Notes: generated from the sequence alone by a model not told the origin. Numbered from the stretch's first letter, positions 1-9,236 are shown. The stretch: 64,000 bases of DNA from Ruegeria arenilitoris (GCF_013032855.1 NZ_WQDA01000002.1:372001-436000); one strand, 5' to 3'. Numbers and translations: made by a program.

Positions 1-193
1 TACGGTCATCGTAGCGCACGACCTCCTGAATGACCGGAATCTTGAAGGCCAGGCCCGGGTCTTCCTTGACGTCGATCACGCGACCGAATTGCAGAACCAG
101 CGCTTTTTCACGCTCGTCCACGATGAAGATCGCTGAGAGGGCGATCACAATAACCACGAAAATGGCAGGTAGGAGAAAGGTTGATTTACGCAT
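1..193 (-). CDS. hflC: HflC, N-terminal part (cut by window edge)
   Basis: The first 64 codons of HflC, the membrane SPFH/prohibitin-family partner of HflK that modulates the FtsH protease. The N-terminus reads MRKSTFLLPAIFVVIVIALS, a single membrane anchor at about residues 5-25, followed by the conserved start of the SPFH domain (VDEREKALVLQFGRV and GLAFKIP). The start codon lies 3 bases after the hflK stop, so the two are co-transcribed as hflK-hflC, the usual order. The rest of the gene lies to the left of the window. Confidence 0.93.
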   Translation of the reverse strand, partial: MRKSTFLLPAIFVVIVIALSAIFIVDEREKALVLQFGRVIDVKEDPGLAFKIPVIQEVVRYDDR

Positions 194-196
194 GTC

Positions 197-1354
197 TTAG
201 TTCCCCTCACCCGAGTTGCGGCGCAGTTCGTTCAGCGGCAGATAAGGCACGACGCCCTGCCCCTGGCCTGTTGCGCTGTCATCCAAGATGATCTTGTCCA
301 CGTCGCCCAGAACCTGCTCCATCCGTTCAAGGTACAGACGTTTGCGGGTCACATCCGGAGCTTTCGAGTATTCTTCGAGAACCGCGCCAAACCGGCTGGC
401 CTCACCCTGAGCTTCGTTCACGACCTGTGCCCGATAGCCTTCGGCCTCTTCCAGCACCTGCGCGGCTTCACCACGCGCGCCGGCCAAAACCCGGTTCGCA
501 TAGGCATCGGCCTGCTTCTCCAGCCGGTCGCGTTCCTGTCCAGCCGACTGAACCTCGCGGAAGGCATCCTTTACCGGTTCCGGTGGGTCGGCGCCGTCAA
601 AGTTCACACGGACGATGTTGATACCCGAGTTGTAGCTGTCCAGAGTCGACTGGATCAGTTCCTCAAGCCGTTCGGCGATGATAGCACGGTCGCGGTTCAG
701 GATCGGCGCGAGGTCCGACTGCGCGATGATCTCGCGCATGGCCGACTCAGACACGGCCTGGATAGTTTGTTTCGGGTCGCGCAGGTTGAACAGGTAGTCC
801 GCAGGATTCGAGATATTCCAGACCACCTGGAAATCGATATCGACGATATTTTCGTCGCCCGTCAGCATCAGACCGGCGTCCGAACCGCGACCGCCAGATC
901 CGATGGTTTCGGTCTGTTCGACCTTCACCGGGATGACTTCGGCCGTGACAACAGGCCACGGGGCAAAGTTCAGACCTTCGGTGCCGATTCCGGTAAAGCG
1001 ACCGAATAGCAGTTCAACCGACTGCTCTTCGGGCTTGACCGTATAGGCGCTGGCAAAGCCCCACAGAACCAAGGCGGCAACCCCGCCCAACAGGATGGTG
1101 CCTTTGGTGATCGCCGGGCCGCCACCGCCGCCCTGGCCGGATCCGTTGCTGCCTCGTCCACCGCCGCCGCGCCCGCCCATCAGCACGCGCAGCTGCTCCT
1201 GGCCTTTTTTCATCAACTCGTCGATCTCGGGGATCTGCGGCCCGTCGCCTTCGGGCGGGCGTCGCCCGTCCCCATTGTTTCCCCGGTTTCCTCCGCCACC
1301 GGATGAGCCTCCGCCCCCCCAGGGGCCTCCGCTGTTGCCCGCCATGTGTTTCAT
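197..1354 (-). CDS. hflK: HflK, FtsH protease modulator subunit
   Basis: A 385-residue membrane-anchored SPFH-domain protein that pairs with HflC around the AAA protease FtsH. The N-terminal 80 residues are a glycine/arginine-rich low-complexity tail (runs of Gly with Pro-Trp), as expected for the cytoplasmic HflK extension. A membrane segment lies at about 85-104 (GTILLGGVAALVLWGFASAY), then a periplasmic SPFH/band-7 domain, an Ala/Glu-rich coiled-coil stretch (residues about 265-320) and a short tail. The family length is normal. A second ATG three codons downstream is an alternative start; spacing from the AAGGG upstream does not settle it. It is the first gene of the hflKC pair. Confidence 0.95.
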   Translation of the reverse strand: MKHMAGNSGGPWGGGGSSGGGGNRGNNGDGRRPPEGDGPQIPEIDELMKKGQEQLRVLMGGRGGGGRGSNGSGQGGGGGPAITKGTILLGGVAALVLWGFASAYTVKPEEQSVELLFGRFTGIGTEGLNFAPWPVVTAEVIPVKVEQTETIGSGGRGSDAGLMLTGDENIVDIDFQVVWNISNPADYLFNLRDPKQTIQAVSESAMREIIAQSDLAPILNRDRAIIAERLEELIQSTLDSYNSGINIVRVNFDGADPPEPVKDAFREVQSAGQERDRLEKQADAYANRVLAGARGEAAQVLEEAEGYRAQVVNEAQGEASRFGAVLEEYSKAPDVTRKRLYLERMEQVLGDVDKIILDDSATGQGQGVVPYLPLNELRRNSGEGN

Positions 1355-1417
1355 TTCCCTTGTTTTGGCCCGTGTGCTTACGGGATCACTTGTAACCTGT
1401 GTGCGCGCGCTTGCAAA

Positions 1418-2776
1418 TCAAGCGGTACGCACGGGTTGCCGCATGGTTACCAGTTCTTCGGCCATCACCGGATGAACCGCAACCGTGCGATCGAAATCTT
1501 CCTTTGTCGCGCCCATTTTGACCGCGATGCCCGCCAACTGGATCATTTCGCCCGCGCCGGGGGCGACAATGTGACAGCCCAGCACCTTGCGGGTGGCCTG
1601 GCTGACGATCAGCTTCATCAACACTCGTTGCGTGCCGCCTGCGAACGCCTTCTGCATCGGCTTGAACGAGGTCGCGTAAACCTCGATCGGCTCCTGCTCG
1701 GCGGCCTGCTCTTCGCTCAGGCCCACGGTGCCCATCTCGGGCTGGGTGAAGATCGCGGTCGGGATCAGCTCATGATCCACCGGGGTGGGGTTGCCCTTGA
1801 ATACGGTCTCGACAAAGGCCATGCCCTCGCGGATGGCGACCGGCGTCAGGTTTACCCGGTCGGTCACGTCCCCGATGGCATAGATCGAGGGCACCGCGGT
1901 CTGGCTGTATTCGTCCACGACAATCTGCCCTTTGCGGCCACGTTCGACGCCCAGCGCCTCAAGGCCAAGATCATCGGCATTCGGCGCCCGGCCCGTGGCA
2001 TACATAACCACATCGAACAGCTGTTCAGACCCGTTGGTCGCCTTGACCCAGATCTTGTCGCCCTGCTTTTTCATTTCGAGCACATTGGTGCCCAGATGCA
2101 CATCGATCCCGTTTTGGCACATCTCTTCGCAGATCAGGCCGCGCGCCTCGTCGTCGAAACCCCGCAGGATTTGCGCGCCGCGATAGAACTGCGTGGTCTT
2201 GACGCCCATGCCGTTCATGATCCCGGCGAATTCGCAGGCGATATAGCCGCCACCGACGATCAGCATGGTCTCGGGCAGTTTCTCAAGGTGGAAGATATCA
2301 TTCGAGGTGATGGCCAGATCTGAGCCGGGGAATTCGGGCACCACGGGGCGCCCGCCGGTGGCGATCAGAATGTGCTTGGCGGTCTTTCGAGTTCCGTCAG
2401 CCAGCTCGACCGTATGCGGATCGAGCAGTTTCGCGCGCTGGTCAAAGGTTTCGACGCCGTTGTTCTTGAGGATATTGCGATAGATGCCTTCCAGCCGGTC
2501 GAGTTCGGCATGCAGCTTGCCGCGGAACTGCGGCCAGTCGAAAGCGCCCGGCCGAATATCCCAACCATAGGCACGAGCGTCCTCGACCATTCCCGCGTAT
2601 TCGCTGGCGAACACCATCAGCTTTTTGGGAACGCAGCCGCGGATCACGCAGGTTCCGCCATAGCGGTCCTCTTCGGCCAGCGCGACCTTGGCGCCGTTTT
2701 CGCCCGCCGCCACACGCGCCGCGCGGACACCGCCCGAGCCGCCTCCAATGACGAAAAGATCATAGTCAAAGCTCAT
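1418..2776 (-). CDS. gor: Glutathione-disulfide reductase
   Basis: A 452-residue class I pyridine nucleotide-disulfide oxidoreductase that reduces oxidised glutathione with NADPH in the cytoplasm. Visible are the FAD dinucleotide-binding site (DLFVIGGGSGGVRAAR, residues 7-21), the redox pair in GGTCVIRGCVPKK (Cys43 and Cys48), the NADPH-binding GGGYIACEFA with the downstream Arg-rich YRGAQILR that favours NADPH, and the C-terminal catalytic His-Glu in VHPVMAEELV. Identity as Gor rather than dihydrolipoamide dehydrogenase rests on the GGTCVIRGCVPKK pattern. It lies about 120 bases downstream of rpiA on the same strand and may share its transcript. Confidence 0.93.
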   Translation of the reverse strand: MSFDYDLFVIGGGSGGVRAARVAAGENGAKVALAEEDRYGGTCVIRGCVPKKLMVFASEYAGMVEDARAYGWDIRPGAFDWPQFRGKLHAELDRLEGIYRNILKNNGVETFDQRAKLLDPHTVELADGTRKTAKHILIATGGRPVVPEFPGSDLAITSNDIFHLEKLPETMLIVGGGYIACEFAGIMNGMGVKTTQFYRGAQILRGFDDEARGLICEEMCQNGIDVHLGTNVLEMKKQGDKIWVKATNGSEQLFDVVMYATGRAPNADDLGLEALGVERGRKGQIVVDEYSQTAVPSIYAIGDVTDRVNLTPVAIREGMAFVETVFKGNPTPVDHELIPTAIFTQPEMGTVGLSEEQAAEQEPIEVYATSFKPMQKAFAGGTQRVLMKLIVSQATRKVLGCHIVAPGAGEMIQLAGIAVKMGATKEDFDRTVAVHPVMAEELVTMRQPVRTA

Positions 2777-2895
2777 GCCGCGTTCCTTTTGTCAGCCTGC
2801 CTGAAATTGCCCTGAGTATTTGGGGGCGTGAATGATCGTGCCAACCCCTTGGCCCGGAAATCGCACACCGCTGTGAAGCCGGGTGCGCTGTTGGC

Positions 2896-3681
2896 TCAGT
2901 CGGCCAGGTCCGAAAACAGGTTGTCGTGTTCGTCGCCCAACCGATCCAGCTCGATCGTTCCGCTGTTGAAATCGCGCAGCTCGACCCGGCTGTCGCCGTG
3001 GCCGATCACGACCTTGTCGCAGATGTCGATGAACAGCCCGTTTTCGACCACCCCCGGTATCTGGTTCAGCACCAGTGCAAGTTGCCTCGGGTTGCCGATG
3101 CGTTGCAGGTGCAAGTCGAGTATGTGATTGCCCTCATCCGTCACGGTCGGCGCCTCGCTGTTCATCCGCAGGGTCGCCGACGTGCCCAGCACGTCCATCG
3201 TGTCCAGCAACTCCTCGATCAGCGTGCGCGTGGTCTGCCAGCCAAAGGGAATGACCTCGACCGGCAGCGGGAACGCGCCCAGCGCCTCGACCTCTTTCCC
3301 TGCATCGGCGATCACGATCATCTGGTCGCTAGCCGTGGCCACGATCTTTTCCTGCAGCAACGCCGCGCCGCCGCCCTTGATCAGGTTCAGCTCGCCGTCG
3401 AACTCGTCGGCGCCATCGATCGTCACGTCCAGCCAACCCGCCTGATCCAGCGAAACAACCTCGATCCCGACCTCGCGCGCAAGCTGCGCCGTAGCCGTCG
3501 ACGTCGGAACGCCTTTTATCCGCAGACCTTCGTCCCGCACCCGCTCTCCCAGACGACGCACCAACCATGCCGCGGTCGATCCGGTACCCAGACCCACGCG
3601 CATCCCGTCTTCGACCATCTCGGCCGCGCGATAGGCGGCGACACTCTTGGCCCGGTCGATGGGTGACAACTCTGCTGTCAT
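2896..3681 (-). CDS. rpiA: Ribose-5-phosphate isomerase A
   Basis: A 261-residue RpiA interconverting ribose 5-phosphate and ribulose 5-phosphate in the pentose phosphate pathway. Characteristic motifs are present: GLGTGSTA (30-37), the catalytic Asp loop DGADE (89-93), KGGGAALLQEK (102-112) and GVVENGLF near residue 210. The C-terminus continues some 25 residues past the usual end (FNSGTIELDRLGDEHDNLF), slightly longer than the E. coli enzyme (219 aa) but common in alphaproteobacteria. The gene is divergent from sdaA across a 242-base intergenic region and is followed by gor. Confidence 0.94.
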   Translation of the reverse strand: MTAELSPIDRAKSVAAYRAAEMVEDGMRVGLGTGSTAAWLVRRLGERVRDEGLRIKGVPTSTATAQLAREVGIEVVSLDQAGWLDVTIDGADEFDGELNLIKGGGAALLQEKIVATASDQMIVIADAGKEVEALGAFPLPVEVIPFGWQTTRTLIEELLDTMDVLGTSATLRMNSEAPTVTDEGNHILDLHLQRIGNPRQLALVLNQIPGVVENGLFIDICDKVVIGHGDSRVELRDFNSGTIELDRLGDEHDNLFSDLAD

Positions 3682-3784
3682 TGCGGCTTCCCCTCAGTTC
3701 TTTGGGGAACTTATACGGAAAGCCCTGCCCGACTGCGAGGCCCAAAATCCGCGGGACCGGCGCAATAATCGATACACGAATACG

Positions 3785-3802
3785 CGTTTCCCATCGGAAA
3801 CG
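3785..3802. promoter_or_regulatory. Inverted repeat between rpiA and sdaA
   Basis: A perfect 7+4+7 inverted repeat (CGTTTCC, CATC, GGAAACG) in the divergent rpiA/sdaA intergenic region, about 120 bases from the sdaA start. It is not followed by a T run, so an operator or short hairpin is more plausible than a terminator. No regulator is identified; a chance palindrome cannot be excluded. Confidence 0.3.
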
Positions 3803-3923
3803 TCGCAATCAAATCTTCAGTGCTCGGCTCGGTTGTGTAAATAAAGCGCATACAGTTTCCCAGCGGTTCGGGCAGTTCAAAACGACCCGGCCGCCAACTC
3901 GCCACAAGGCTCAGCGACCAGAC

Positions 3924-5297
3924 ATGTTTCTATCCGTCTTCGATATGTTCAAAGTGGGCGTTGGCCCATCCTCGTCCCACACGATGGGGCCGATGGTGGC
4001 GGCCGCGCGGTTCCTCGGTCTGATGCGCGCTTCGCCATTCGAATTCGCTGGCTTGCGCGCGTCTCTACATGGATCTTTGGCCTTCACCGGCGTCGGCCAC
4101 GCCACGGACCGCGCCACGATCCTGGGGCTGGCTGGGTTTGTCCCCGACAGCTATGACCACGACCGTGCCGAAGCGGCACTGGCCGCAATTGCCGAAACCG
4201 GCACTGTCACACCCGAGGGTCTGCCGACCCTTCAGTTCGACCCAAAGAGCGATCTGATCTTCGACTACGACAATACCCTGCCCGGCCATGCCAACGGCAT
4301 GATCCTGATGGCCACCGACGCGCAGGGCGACGTGATCTTGCGGCAGGTTTATTACTCAGTCGGCGGCGGCTTTGTCCTGACCGAAGAGGAACTGGCCGAA
4401 GGCAAGGACACCAATGACGGCCCGCCCGTGCCCTTCCCGTTCAAGACCGCCGCCGAAATGCTGGAAATGGCGCGCAGCAGCGGCAAGACCATCGCCGAAA
4501 TGAAACGCGCCAACGAGATCGCGCGCGGCTGCGCCGACAGTTTCGCGAAAGGCACGGCCCGCCTGTGGGAGGTTATGAACGCCTGCATCGAGCGCGGGCT
4601 GAGCACCGAAGGCATCCTGCCCGGCGGCCTCAAGGTGCGGCGCCGGGCAAAGGCGATACACGACGCGCTGATGGCCGAGCGCGGCATGAACCTGAACGCG
4701 CCGCACACGATCAACGACTGGATGAGCGTCTATGCGATGGCGGTGAATGAGGAAAACGCCGCCGGGGGCCAGGTCGTCACCGCCCCCACCAATGGCGCTG
4801 CGGGCGTGCTGCCGGCGGTGCTGCGCTATTACCTCGACCACGTTCCAGGCGCGTCAGAAAGCCATATCGAGGATTTCCTGCTGACCGCCGCCGCCATCGG
4901 CGGGCTGGTGAAGTACAACGCTTCGATCTCGGGTGCCGAGGCCGGGTGTCAGGCCGAGGTCGGCAGCGCGGCCGCAATGGCCGCGGCGGGTCTTTGTGCA
5001 GTGATGGGCGGCACACCGGAACAAGTGGAAAACGCCGCCGAGATCGCGCTGGAGCATCACTTGGGCATGACCTGCGACCCGGTCGCCGGGCTGGTGCAGG
5101 TTCCCTGCATCGAGCGCAACGGGCTGGGCGCGATCAAGGCGGTTTCGGCGGCGTCGCTGGCCCTGCGCGGAGACGGGCAGCATTTCGTGCCGCTGGATGC
5201 GGTGATCGAGACCATGCGCCAGACCGGCCATGACATGCACGAAAAGTACAAGGAAACCTCGCTGGGTGGTCTGGCCGTCAACGTGCCAAACTGCTGA
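3924..5297 (+). CDS. sdaA: L-serine ammonia-lyase, single-chain [4Fe-4S] type
   Basis: A 457-residue iron-sulfur L-serine dehydratase converting L-serine to pyruvate and ammonia. The start at [19 protein letters not shown] matches the family N-terminus; the open frame extends 119 codons upstream but that part has no family likeness. The beta domain comes first with [11 protein letters not shown] (14-24), followed by the alpha domain. Cys342 (GCQAEVGS), Cys384 (TCDPVAG) and Cys395 (VPCIERN) are the three cluster ligands expected for single-chain enzymes. The protein ends exactly in Cys457, matching the C-terminal cysteine that inserts into the active site of characterised type 2 enzymes such as that of Legionella. 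A GFA-family gene follows 25 bases downstream. Confidence 0.93.
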   Translation: MFLSVFDMFKVGVGPSSSHTMGPMVAAARFLGLMRASPFEFAGLRASLHGSLAFTGVGHATDRATILGLAGFVPDSYDHDRAEAALAAIAETGTVTPEGLPTLQFDPKSDLIFDYDNTLPGHANGMILMATDAQGDVILRQVYYSVGGGFVLTEEELAEGKDTNDGPPVPFPFKTAAEMLEMARSSGKTIAEMKRANEIARGCADSFAKGTARLWEVMNACIERGLSTEGILPGGLKVRRRAKAIHDALMAERGMNLNAPHTINDWMSVYAMAVNEENAAGGQVVTAPTNGAAGVLPAVLRYYLDHVPGASESHIEDFLLTAAAIGGLVKYNASISGAEAGCQAEVGSAAAMAAAGLCAVMGGTPEQVENAAEIALEHHLGMTCDPVAGLVQVPCIERNGLGAIKAVSAASLALRGDGQHFVPLDAVIETMRQTGHDMHEKYKETSLGGLAVNVPNC

Positions 5298-5322
5298 GGG
5301 ATCAAACCGGGAGGGCAACTCA

Positions 5323-5739
5323 ATGCGTGGACATTGCCTGTGCGGCAGAATCGGGTTCGAGGTCGACCCTCCGGTCCTGTCTTGTGTTTCCTGCCATTGT
5401 GACAGCTGCCGCCGCCAGTGTGCCGCGCCGATGACCACATATTTTGGGGTGCACGACGGTCAGTGGCGTTGGACCGGAGAGGAACCGAAGCGGTTCAACT
5501 CTTCCCCCGGTGTCGAGCGCAGCTTTTGCCCGCATTGCGGAACACCGATCTCGTTCCGATCCACTACGATGTCCGACGTTTTGCACCTTTATGTAGCGAC
5601 ACTGGAGAACCCCGAAGCCCTGCGGCCAACGCTTCATGTCGCCTATGAAGAGAAACTGACGTGGCTCGAACTGGGTGACGGGCTGCCCACTTGCATCGGC
5701 CCGGACTACACAAAGGTGCAGCCCTTGCCCGAGAACTGA
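5323..5739 (+). CDS. GFA-family (Mss4-like) zinc protein
   Basis: A 138-residue protein of the glutathione-dependent formaldehyde-activating enzyme (GFA/CENP-V) fold, a small zinc-binding beta-tent domain. Cysteine ligands are at the expected places: CLCG (5-8), CVSCHCDSC (21-29) and CPHCGTPIS (69-77). Most members have no demonstrated activity, so a role in formaldehyde or glutathione chemistry is only a family-level guess. GGGAGGGCAA precedes the ATG and serves as ribosome binding site. It sits 25 bases after sdaA and may be co-transcribed. Confidence 0.85.
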   Translation: MRGHCLCGRIGFEVDPPVLSCVSCHCDSCRRQCAAPMTTYFGVHDGQWRWTGEEPKRFNSSPGVERSFCPHCGTPISFRSTTMSDVLHLYVATLENPEALRPTLHVAYEEKLTWLELGDGLPTCIGPDYTKVQPLPEN

Positions 5740-5784
5740 CGACGGGCCTTTCCCATTCTTCGGGAAACGTCTAGCGTCGCGGCC

Positions 5785-6699
5785 ATGACACAGGATCGTC
5801 CCGTCTTCGGCATCGTTTTGATGCTTGGTTTCTGCGTGCTTGCACCGCTTGGCGATGCCTTGGCCAAGCTGTTGGGAGAAACCACTCCGCTTGGCGTTCT
5901 TGTGCTGGTGCGTTTTGCGGTGCAGGCGGCCATCCTGATCCCGCTGGTGGCGCTGACGGGTCGAACCTGGCGAATGCGCGGGCGCGTCCTGCGGCTGACC
6001 GTGCTGCGCACTCTGCTGCACATTGTCGGAATAGCCGCGATGTTCAGTGCGCTGCAGTATCTGCCGTTGGCCGATGCCGTCGCCATCGCCTTTGTCATGC
6101 CATTCATCATGCTGCTGCTGGGCAAGTATGTGCTGGGTGAAGAAGTCGGGCATCGTCGTCTGATCGCCTGCATTGTCGGCTTTGCTGGCACGTTGCTGGT
6201 CATCCAGCCCAGCTTTGCCGAGGTTGGTGCTCCTGCCCTTTTGCCGCTGATCGTGGCTGTCGTCTTTGCCCTGTTCATGCTGGTGACCCGGCAGATTGCC
6301 AAAGAAACCGATCCAATTGCCCTGCAGGCCGTGTCAGGGCTGCTGGCCACCGCGGTCCTGGCTCCAGTGCTTGCGATCGGGGCTCTGACAGGTCTTCCGG
6401 ATCTGGCACTGACCCTGCCGCAAGACAACGCTCATTGGTTGCTGTTGGCGATCGGAGTTCTGGGAACCGTGGCACATCTGCTGATGACATGGGCGCTGCG
6501 GTTCGCGCCTTCGGCAACGCTGGCGCCGATGCAGTATCTGGAAATTCCGGTGGCGACGTTGATCGGCTGGCTCATCTTTCACGATCTGCCAAACGGCCTG
6601 GCGTCCCTGGGGATCGCCATCACGATCGCGGCCGGGCTTTATGTCATCCTGCGGGAGCGGGCCAGCGCCCGGTCTGCTCCGACGCAAACGCCCGCATGA
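5785..6699 (+). CDS. EamA/DMT-superfamily transporter
   Basis: A 304-residue inner-membrane protein of the drug/metabolite transporter superfamily with two EamA repeats of about five membrane helices each (about residues 8-140 and 152-290), ending in a basic cytoplasmic tail. The second half carries the typical late-helix pattern APSATLAPMQYLEIPVATLIGW. The substrate cannot be read from sequence; members export amino acids, metabolites or drugs. Its last 56 bases overlap the convergent thiamine pyrophosphokinase gene, so both C-termini are encoded by the same DNA on opposite strands. Confidence 0.88.
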   Translation: MTQDRPVFGIVLMLGFCVLAPLGDALAKLLGETTPLGVLVLVRFAVQAAILIPLVALTGRTWRMRGRVLRLTVLRTLLHIVGIAAMFSALQYLPLADAVAIAFVMPFIMLLLGKYVLGEEVGHRRLIACIVGFAGTLLVIQPSFAEVGAPALLPLIVAVVFALFMLVTRQIAKETDPIALQAVSGLLATAVLAPVLAIGALTGLPDLALTLPQDNAHWLLLAIGVLGTVAHLLMTWALRFAPSATLAPMQYLEIPVATLIGWLIFHDLPNGLASLGIAITIAAGLYVILRERASARSAPTQTPA

Positions 6700-7351
6700 C
6701 AGCATCAAGAGCGTCGCGCGGCACCATGACCAGCAACCCGGGTCCGTCGACCTCGAGGGTAACCTGAGCCAGCGCACGGTTCGATGTTCCGACCCGTCCG
6801 TCCGGCTCAAGTACCAGACCGTCGATCGGCCACTCCAACCCCGAACTGCGTCCGGTTACCCGCTGAAATGGAAACAATGACACTGTGTCGCCCGGCGTGA
6901 GCGACAGTGATATGCTGGGCGGGGCGTGAAAGACCACTTCGCGTGCGCCCAGCAGGACGCACGGCCTGTCTTGGTGGCAAACCAGCGTATTGAGCACCGC
7001 CAGTTGGTGGTCCAGCCGACCTCCGAGAAACCCGACGCCCAAGACCAGCGGCGCGCGGATATTGCGTAAGGCCTTGTCGAAATCAGTGCTGTCCTGTTCC
7101 CGGATCGGAAACAAACGGTCCTCTGGTATCCGTGCAAGATAGGCGCGTTCCAACGAATCGAAGTCGCCTATTACCGCATCCGGAACGCGCCCCGAATCGA
7201 TCAACGCGGCGGCCCCGCCATCCGCAGCAACAGCGCCGTTGACGCGATTCAGCGCCAGATTCAGGTCATCGGGGCCGATTTCCCCTCCTCCGAACAGGGC
7301 AATTGGTCTTTTGGAATGAACAATTTCGCCGTTTTTTCCAAGATTGACCAT
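6644..7351 (-). CDS. Thiamine pyrophosphokinase
   Basis: A 235-residue thiamine diphosphokinase that transfers pyrophosphate from ATP to thiamine. The N-terminal catalytic domain shows AADGGA, DAVIGDFDSL and DSTDFDKAL, the Asp-rich substrate and Mg binding signature of the family, then GGRLDHQLAVLN. The C-terminal half is the beta-rich thiamine-binding domain (TPGDTVSLFP). The ATG at 7351 gives an N-terminus close to family length; GTG and ATG codons 21-30 bases upstream would add ten residues. It overlaps the 3' end of the EamA gene by 56 bases in convergent orientation. Confidence 0.85.
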   Translation of the reverse strand: MVNLGKNGEIVHSKRPIALFGGGEIGPDDLNLALNRVNGAVAADGGAAALIDSGRVPDAVIGDFDSLERAYLARIPEDRLFPIREQDSTDFDKALRNIRAPLVLGVGFLGGRLDHQLAVLNTLVCHQDRPCVLLGAREVVFHAPPSISLSLTPGDTVSLFPFQRVTGRSSGLEWPIDGLVLEPDGRVGTSNRALAQVTLEVDGPGLLVMVPRDALDAVMRAFASEQTGRWPAPAG

Positions 7352-7475
7352 TTTTCCCGCTTTTGGACACATTGAGACCACAAAATGATAGGTTCTTTAG
7401 AACAGGTTCGAGCTGACAGACGCGCCCAGCGTCGCGCGGGTTGGCTCTGTGTAGTTTGTAGAGGACGTGCGTCTG

Positions 7476-9212
7476 ATGGTACAGAACAACAAGGTATTGA
7501 CCGTTTCCTACGGAACCTTCTCATGCACTTTGGAAGGCTTTGACGATTCCTTTGAGACGATGAAGGCGATTGCCGAATACTTCCGCGATCTTGCTGCGGA
7601 TGACAGGTATTTCGGCTCCGAGCCTCCGCAACCAGACGCAGAAATGTTGACCCGTATCGCTCAGCGTGACGCTTCGCGCCGTGTGGAAGCCAAGCAGAAC
7701 GACACCGGACTGCTGCTGCGCGCCACGGATGAAGCCCATGATGCGGCCCCGCAACAACCCGCACCCGCAGCCAGCACACCGGCGCCCGCCAGCCCGGACC
7801 TGAGCGTGGTCGACACAGCACCGGCGGCTGGTGCTGCCGCATTCTTTGCCGATGCCGAGCCAGTCGAATCCGCAGCCCCCCAAGGCGCCGACAGCATCGC
7901 CGCCAAGCTGCAGCGCATCCGCGCGGTCGTCTCGCATAATGACCAGACGCCCCCCGCCTACAGCGAAGACGAAGACAGCGGTTTTCTAGCCTCGCCCGAG
8001 CCCCAGATTGACGCCATCTCGGCCGCATTCGAAGCCGGAGCGCTCAGCCCCGAAGATCTGGATGCAACTGAAGAGGTGATGCAGGAAGATGCTCCGGTAG
8101 AAGCCACACAACAGCCCACGGACCCGTTTGTCGACCTGGCCGAGGAAGAACCTCAGGCCGCGGTCGAATTCGAAGCGGAAGAAGAATTCTCGGCAGCATC
8201 GGAAGTCGAAGCGGAGGCTGATGAAGGCGCCGAGGATGCTCCGGAAGTTGAAGCTGATCTGGAAGAGGCTGAGGAAGCCGCGGCGGAAGAAACGTCCGAA
8301 GACGACCAGGCCGCCAGTGATGAAGAAGCCTCGTCCGAGATTCTCTTTGCTGATCTTGAAGAGGACACCGACTCGGAGCCCGAGGCTGACGATATCCTCA
8401 ACATTCTGGGTGATCAGCCCGAAGATGCCGATGAGGAAGTCTCTGAACTCGCGGAAGACGGCGTCCTGACTGCCGAAGACGAAGAGAGCATCCTGGGTGA
8501 GATCTCGGAAATCGAAGCGGAAATGGATGCGCGCTCGAAACGCGACGCAAACAAGCCTCAGGACGTGGACTCGGACGTGTTGCGCCTGATGGAGAAGGCC
8601 GACGCCCAAATGGACGACCCGGCCACTTCGGACAAGCGGGAAACTTATTCCCACCTGCGCACAGCTGTAGCAGCCACCGAAGCTGAAGGCGGCAAGGCCC
8701 GCGATGCGGATGAGGACGAAAACCAGAAATATCGTGGAGACCTGGCCTCGGTCGTCAGCCCCCGTCGTCCCGAAATCCAAGTCACCAGCATGCGCCCCGA
8801 GTCGGATACGGCCGCGCCGCTCAAGCTGGTGGCCGAGCAGCGCATCGATACGCAGGACGCGGACGCCGGTCCGGTTACCCCGCGCCGCGTGATCGCAGCA
8901 CAAGACGACGACGCATCCGAAGAAGGCGGCTTTGCCCATTTCGCTCAGGAGCAGGGCGCACAATCCCTGCCCGACCTGCTGGAGGCGGCGGCGGCCTACC
9001 TGTCTTTCATCGAAGGTCAGGAGCAGTTCTCGCGTCCGCAGCTGATGAACAAGGTGCGTTCACTCAAGCAGGATGAGTTCAACCGCGAAGAAAGCTTGCG
9101 TTCGTTCGGCCAGCTTCTGCGCGATGGAAAGATCGAAAAAGCCGGCGGAGGGCGCTTTGCCGCCTCGAACCAGATCGGCTTCCGCCCCGACGACAAGCGC
9201 GCCGCGGGCTGA
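7476..9212 (+). CDS. Long acidic protein of unknown function
   Basis: A 578-residue protein I do not recognise functionally; similar acidic proteins are common in Roseobacters. Three regions are visible. The first (about 1-90) is a folded-looking N-terminal segment beginning VQNNKVLTVSYGTFSCTLEG. The middle (about 95-430) is extremely acidic and low in complexity, with Glu/Asp/Ala runs likely to be disordered. The C-terminal helical segment (about 485-560) contains LPDLLEAAAAYLSFIEG and FGQLLRDGKIEKAGGGRF, like a small winged-helix or helical bundle. No signal peptide or membrane segment is seen. The ATG at 7476 is preferred to the GTG at 7467 because GAGGA ends ten bases before it. It is followed by a strong terminator. 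Confidence 0.8.
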   Translation: MVQNNKVLTVSYGTFSCTLEGFDDSFETMKAIAEYFRDLAADDRYFGSEPPQPDAEMLTRIAQRDASRRVEAKQNDTGLLLRATDEAHDAAPQQPAPAASTPAPASPDLSVVDTAPAAGAAAFFADAEPVESAAPQGADSIAAKLQRIRAVVSHNDQTPPAYSEDEDSGFLASPEPQIDAISAAFEAGALSPEDLDATEEVMQEDAPVEATQQPTDPFVDLAEEEPQAAVEFEAEEEFSAASEVEAEADEGAEDAPEVEADLEEAEEAAAEETSEDDQAASDEEASSEILFADLEEDTDSEPEADDILNILGDQPEDADEEVSELAEDGVLTAEDEESILGEISEIEAEMDARSKRDANKPQDVDSDVLRLMEKADAQMDDPATSDKRETYSHLRTAVAATEAEGGKARDADEDENQKYRGDLASVVSPRRPEIQVTSMRPESDTAAPLKLVAEQRIDTQDADAGPVTPRRVIAAQDDDASEEGGFAHFAQEQGAQSLPDLLEAAAAYLSFIEGQEQFSRPQLMNKVRSLKQDEFNREESLRSFGQLLRDGKIEKAGGGRFAASNQIGFRPDDKRAAG

Positions 9213-9236
9213 CAAGACCCCCCAACTGCCCAAGAC

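Noticed and set aside
3567..3923. N-terminal extension of 119 codons on the L-serine dehydratase
   Set aside because: It crosses the divergent rpiA start and has no likeness to the family; the standard N-terminus begins at 3924.
7395..7450. A GGTTCGA resembling a tRNA T-arm
   Set aside because: No acceptor stem, anticodon arm or D-arm can be folded around it, and it lies in the leader of the acidic protein gene.
7986..8963. A 325-codon open frame on the minus strand opposite the acidic protein gene
   Set aside because: It is the reverse complement of a Glu/Asp-rich region, giving Phe/Leu/Arg-rich nonsense; the plus-strand gene has the ribosome binding site and terminator.
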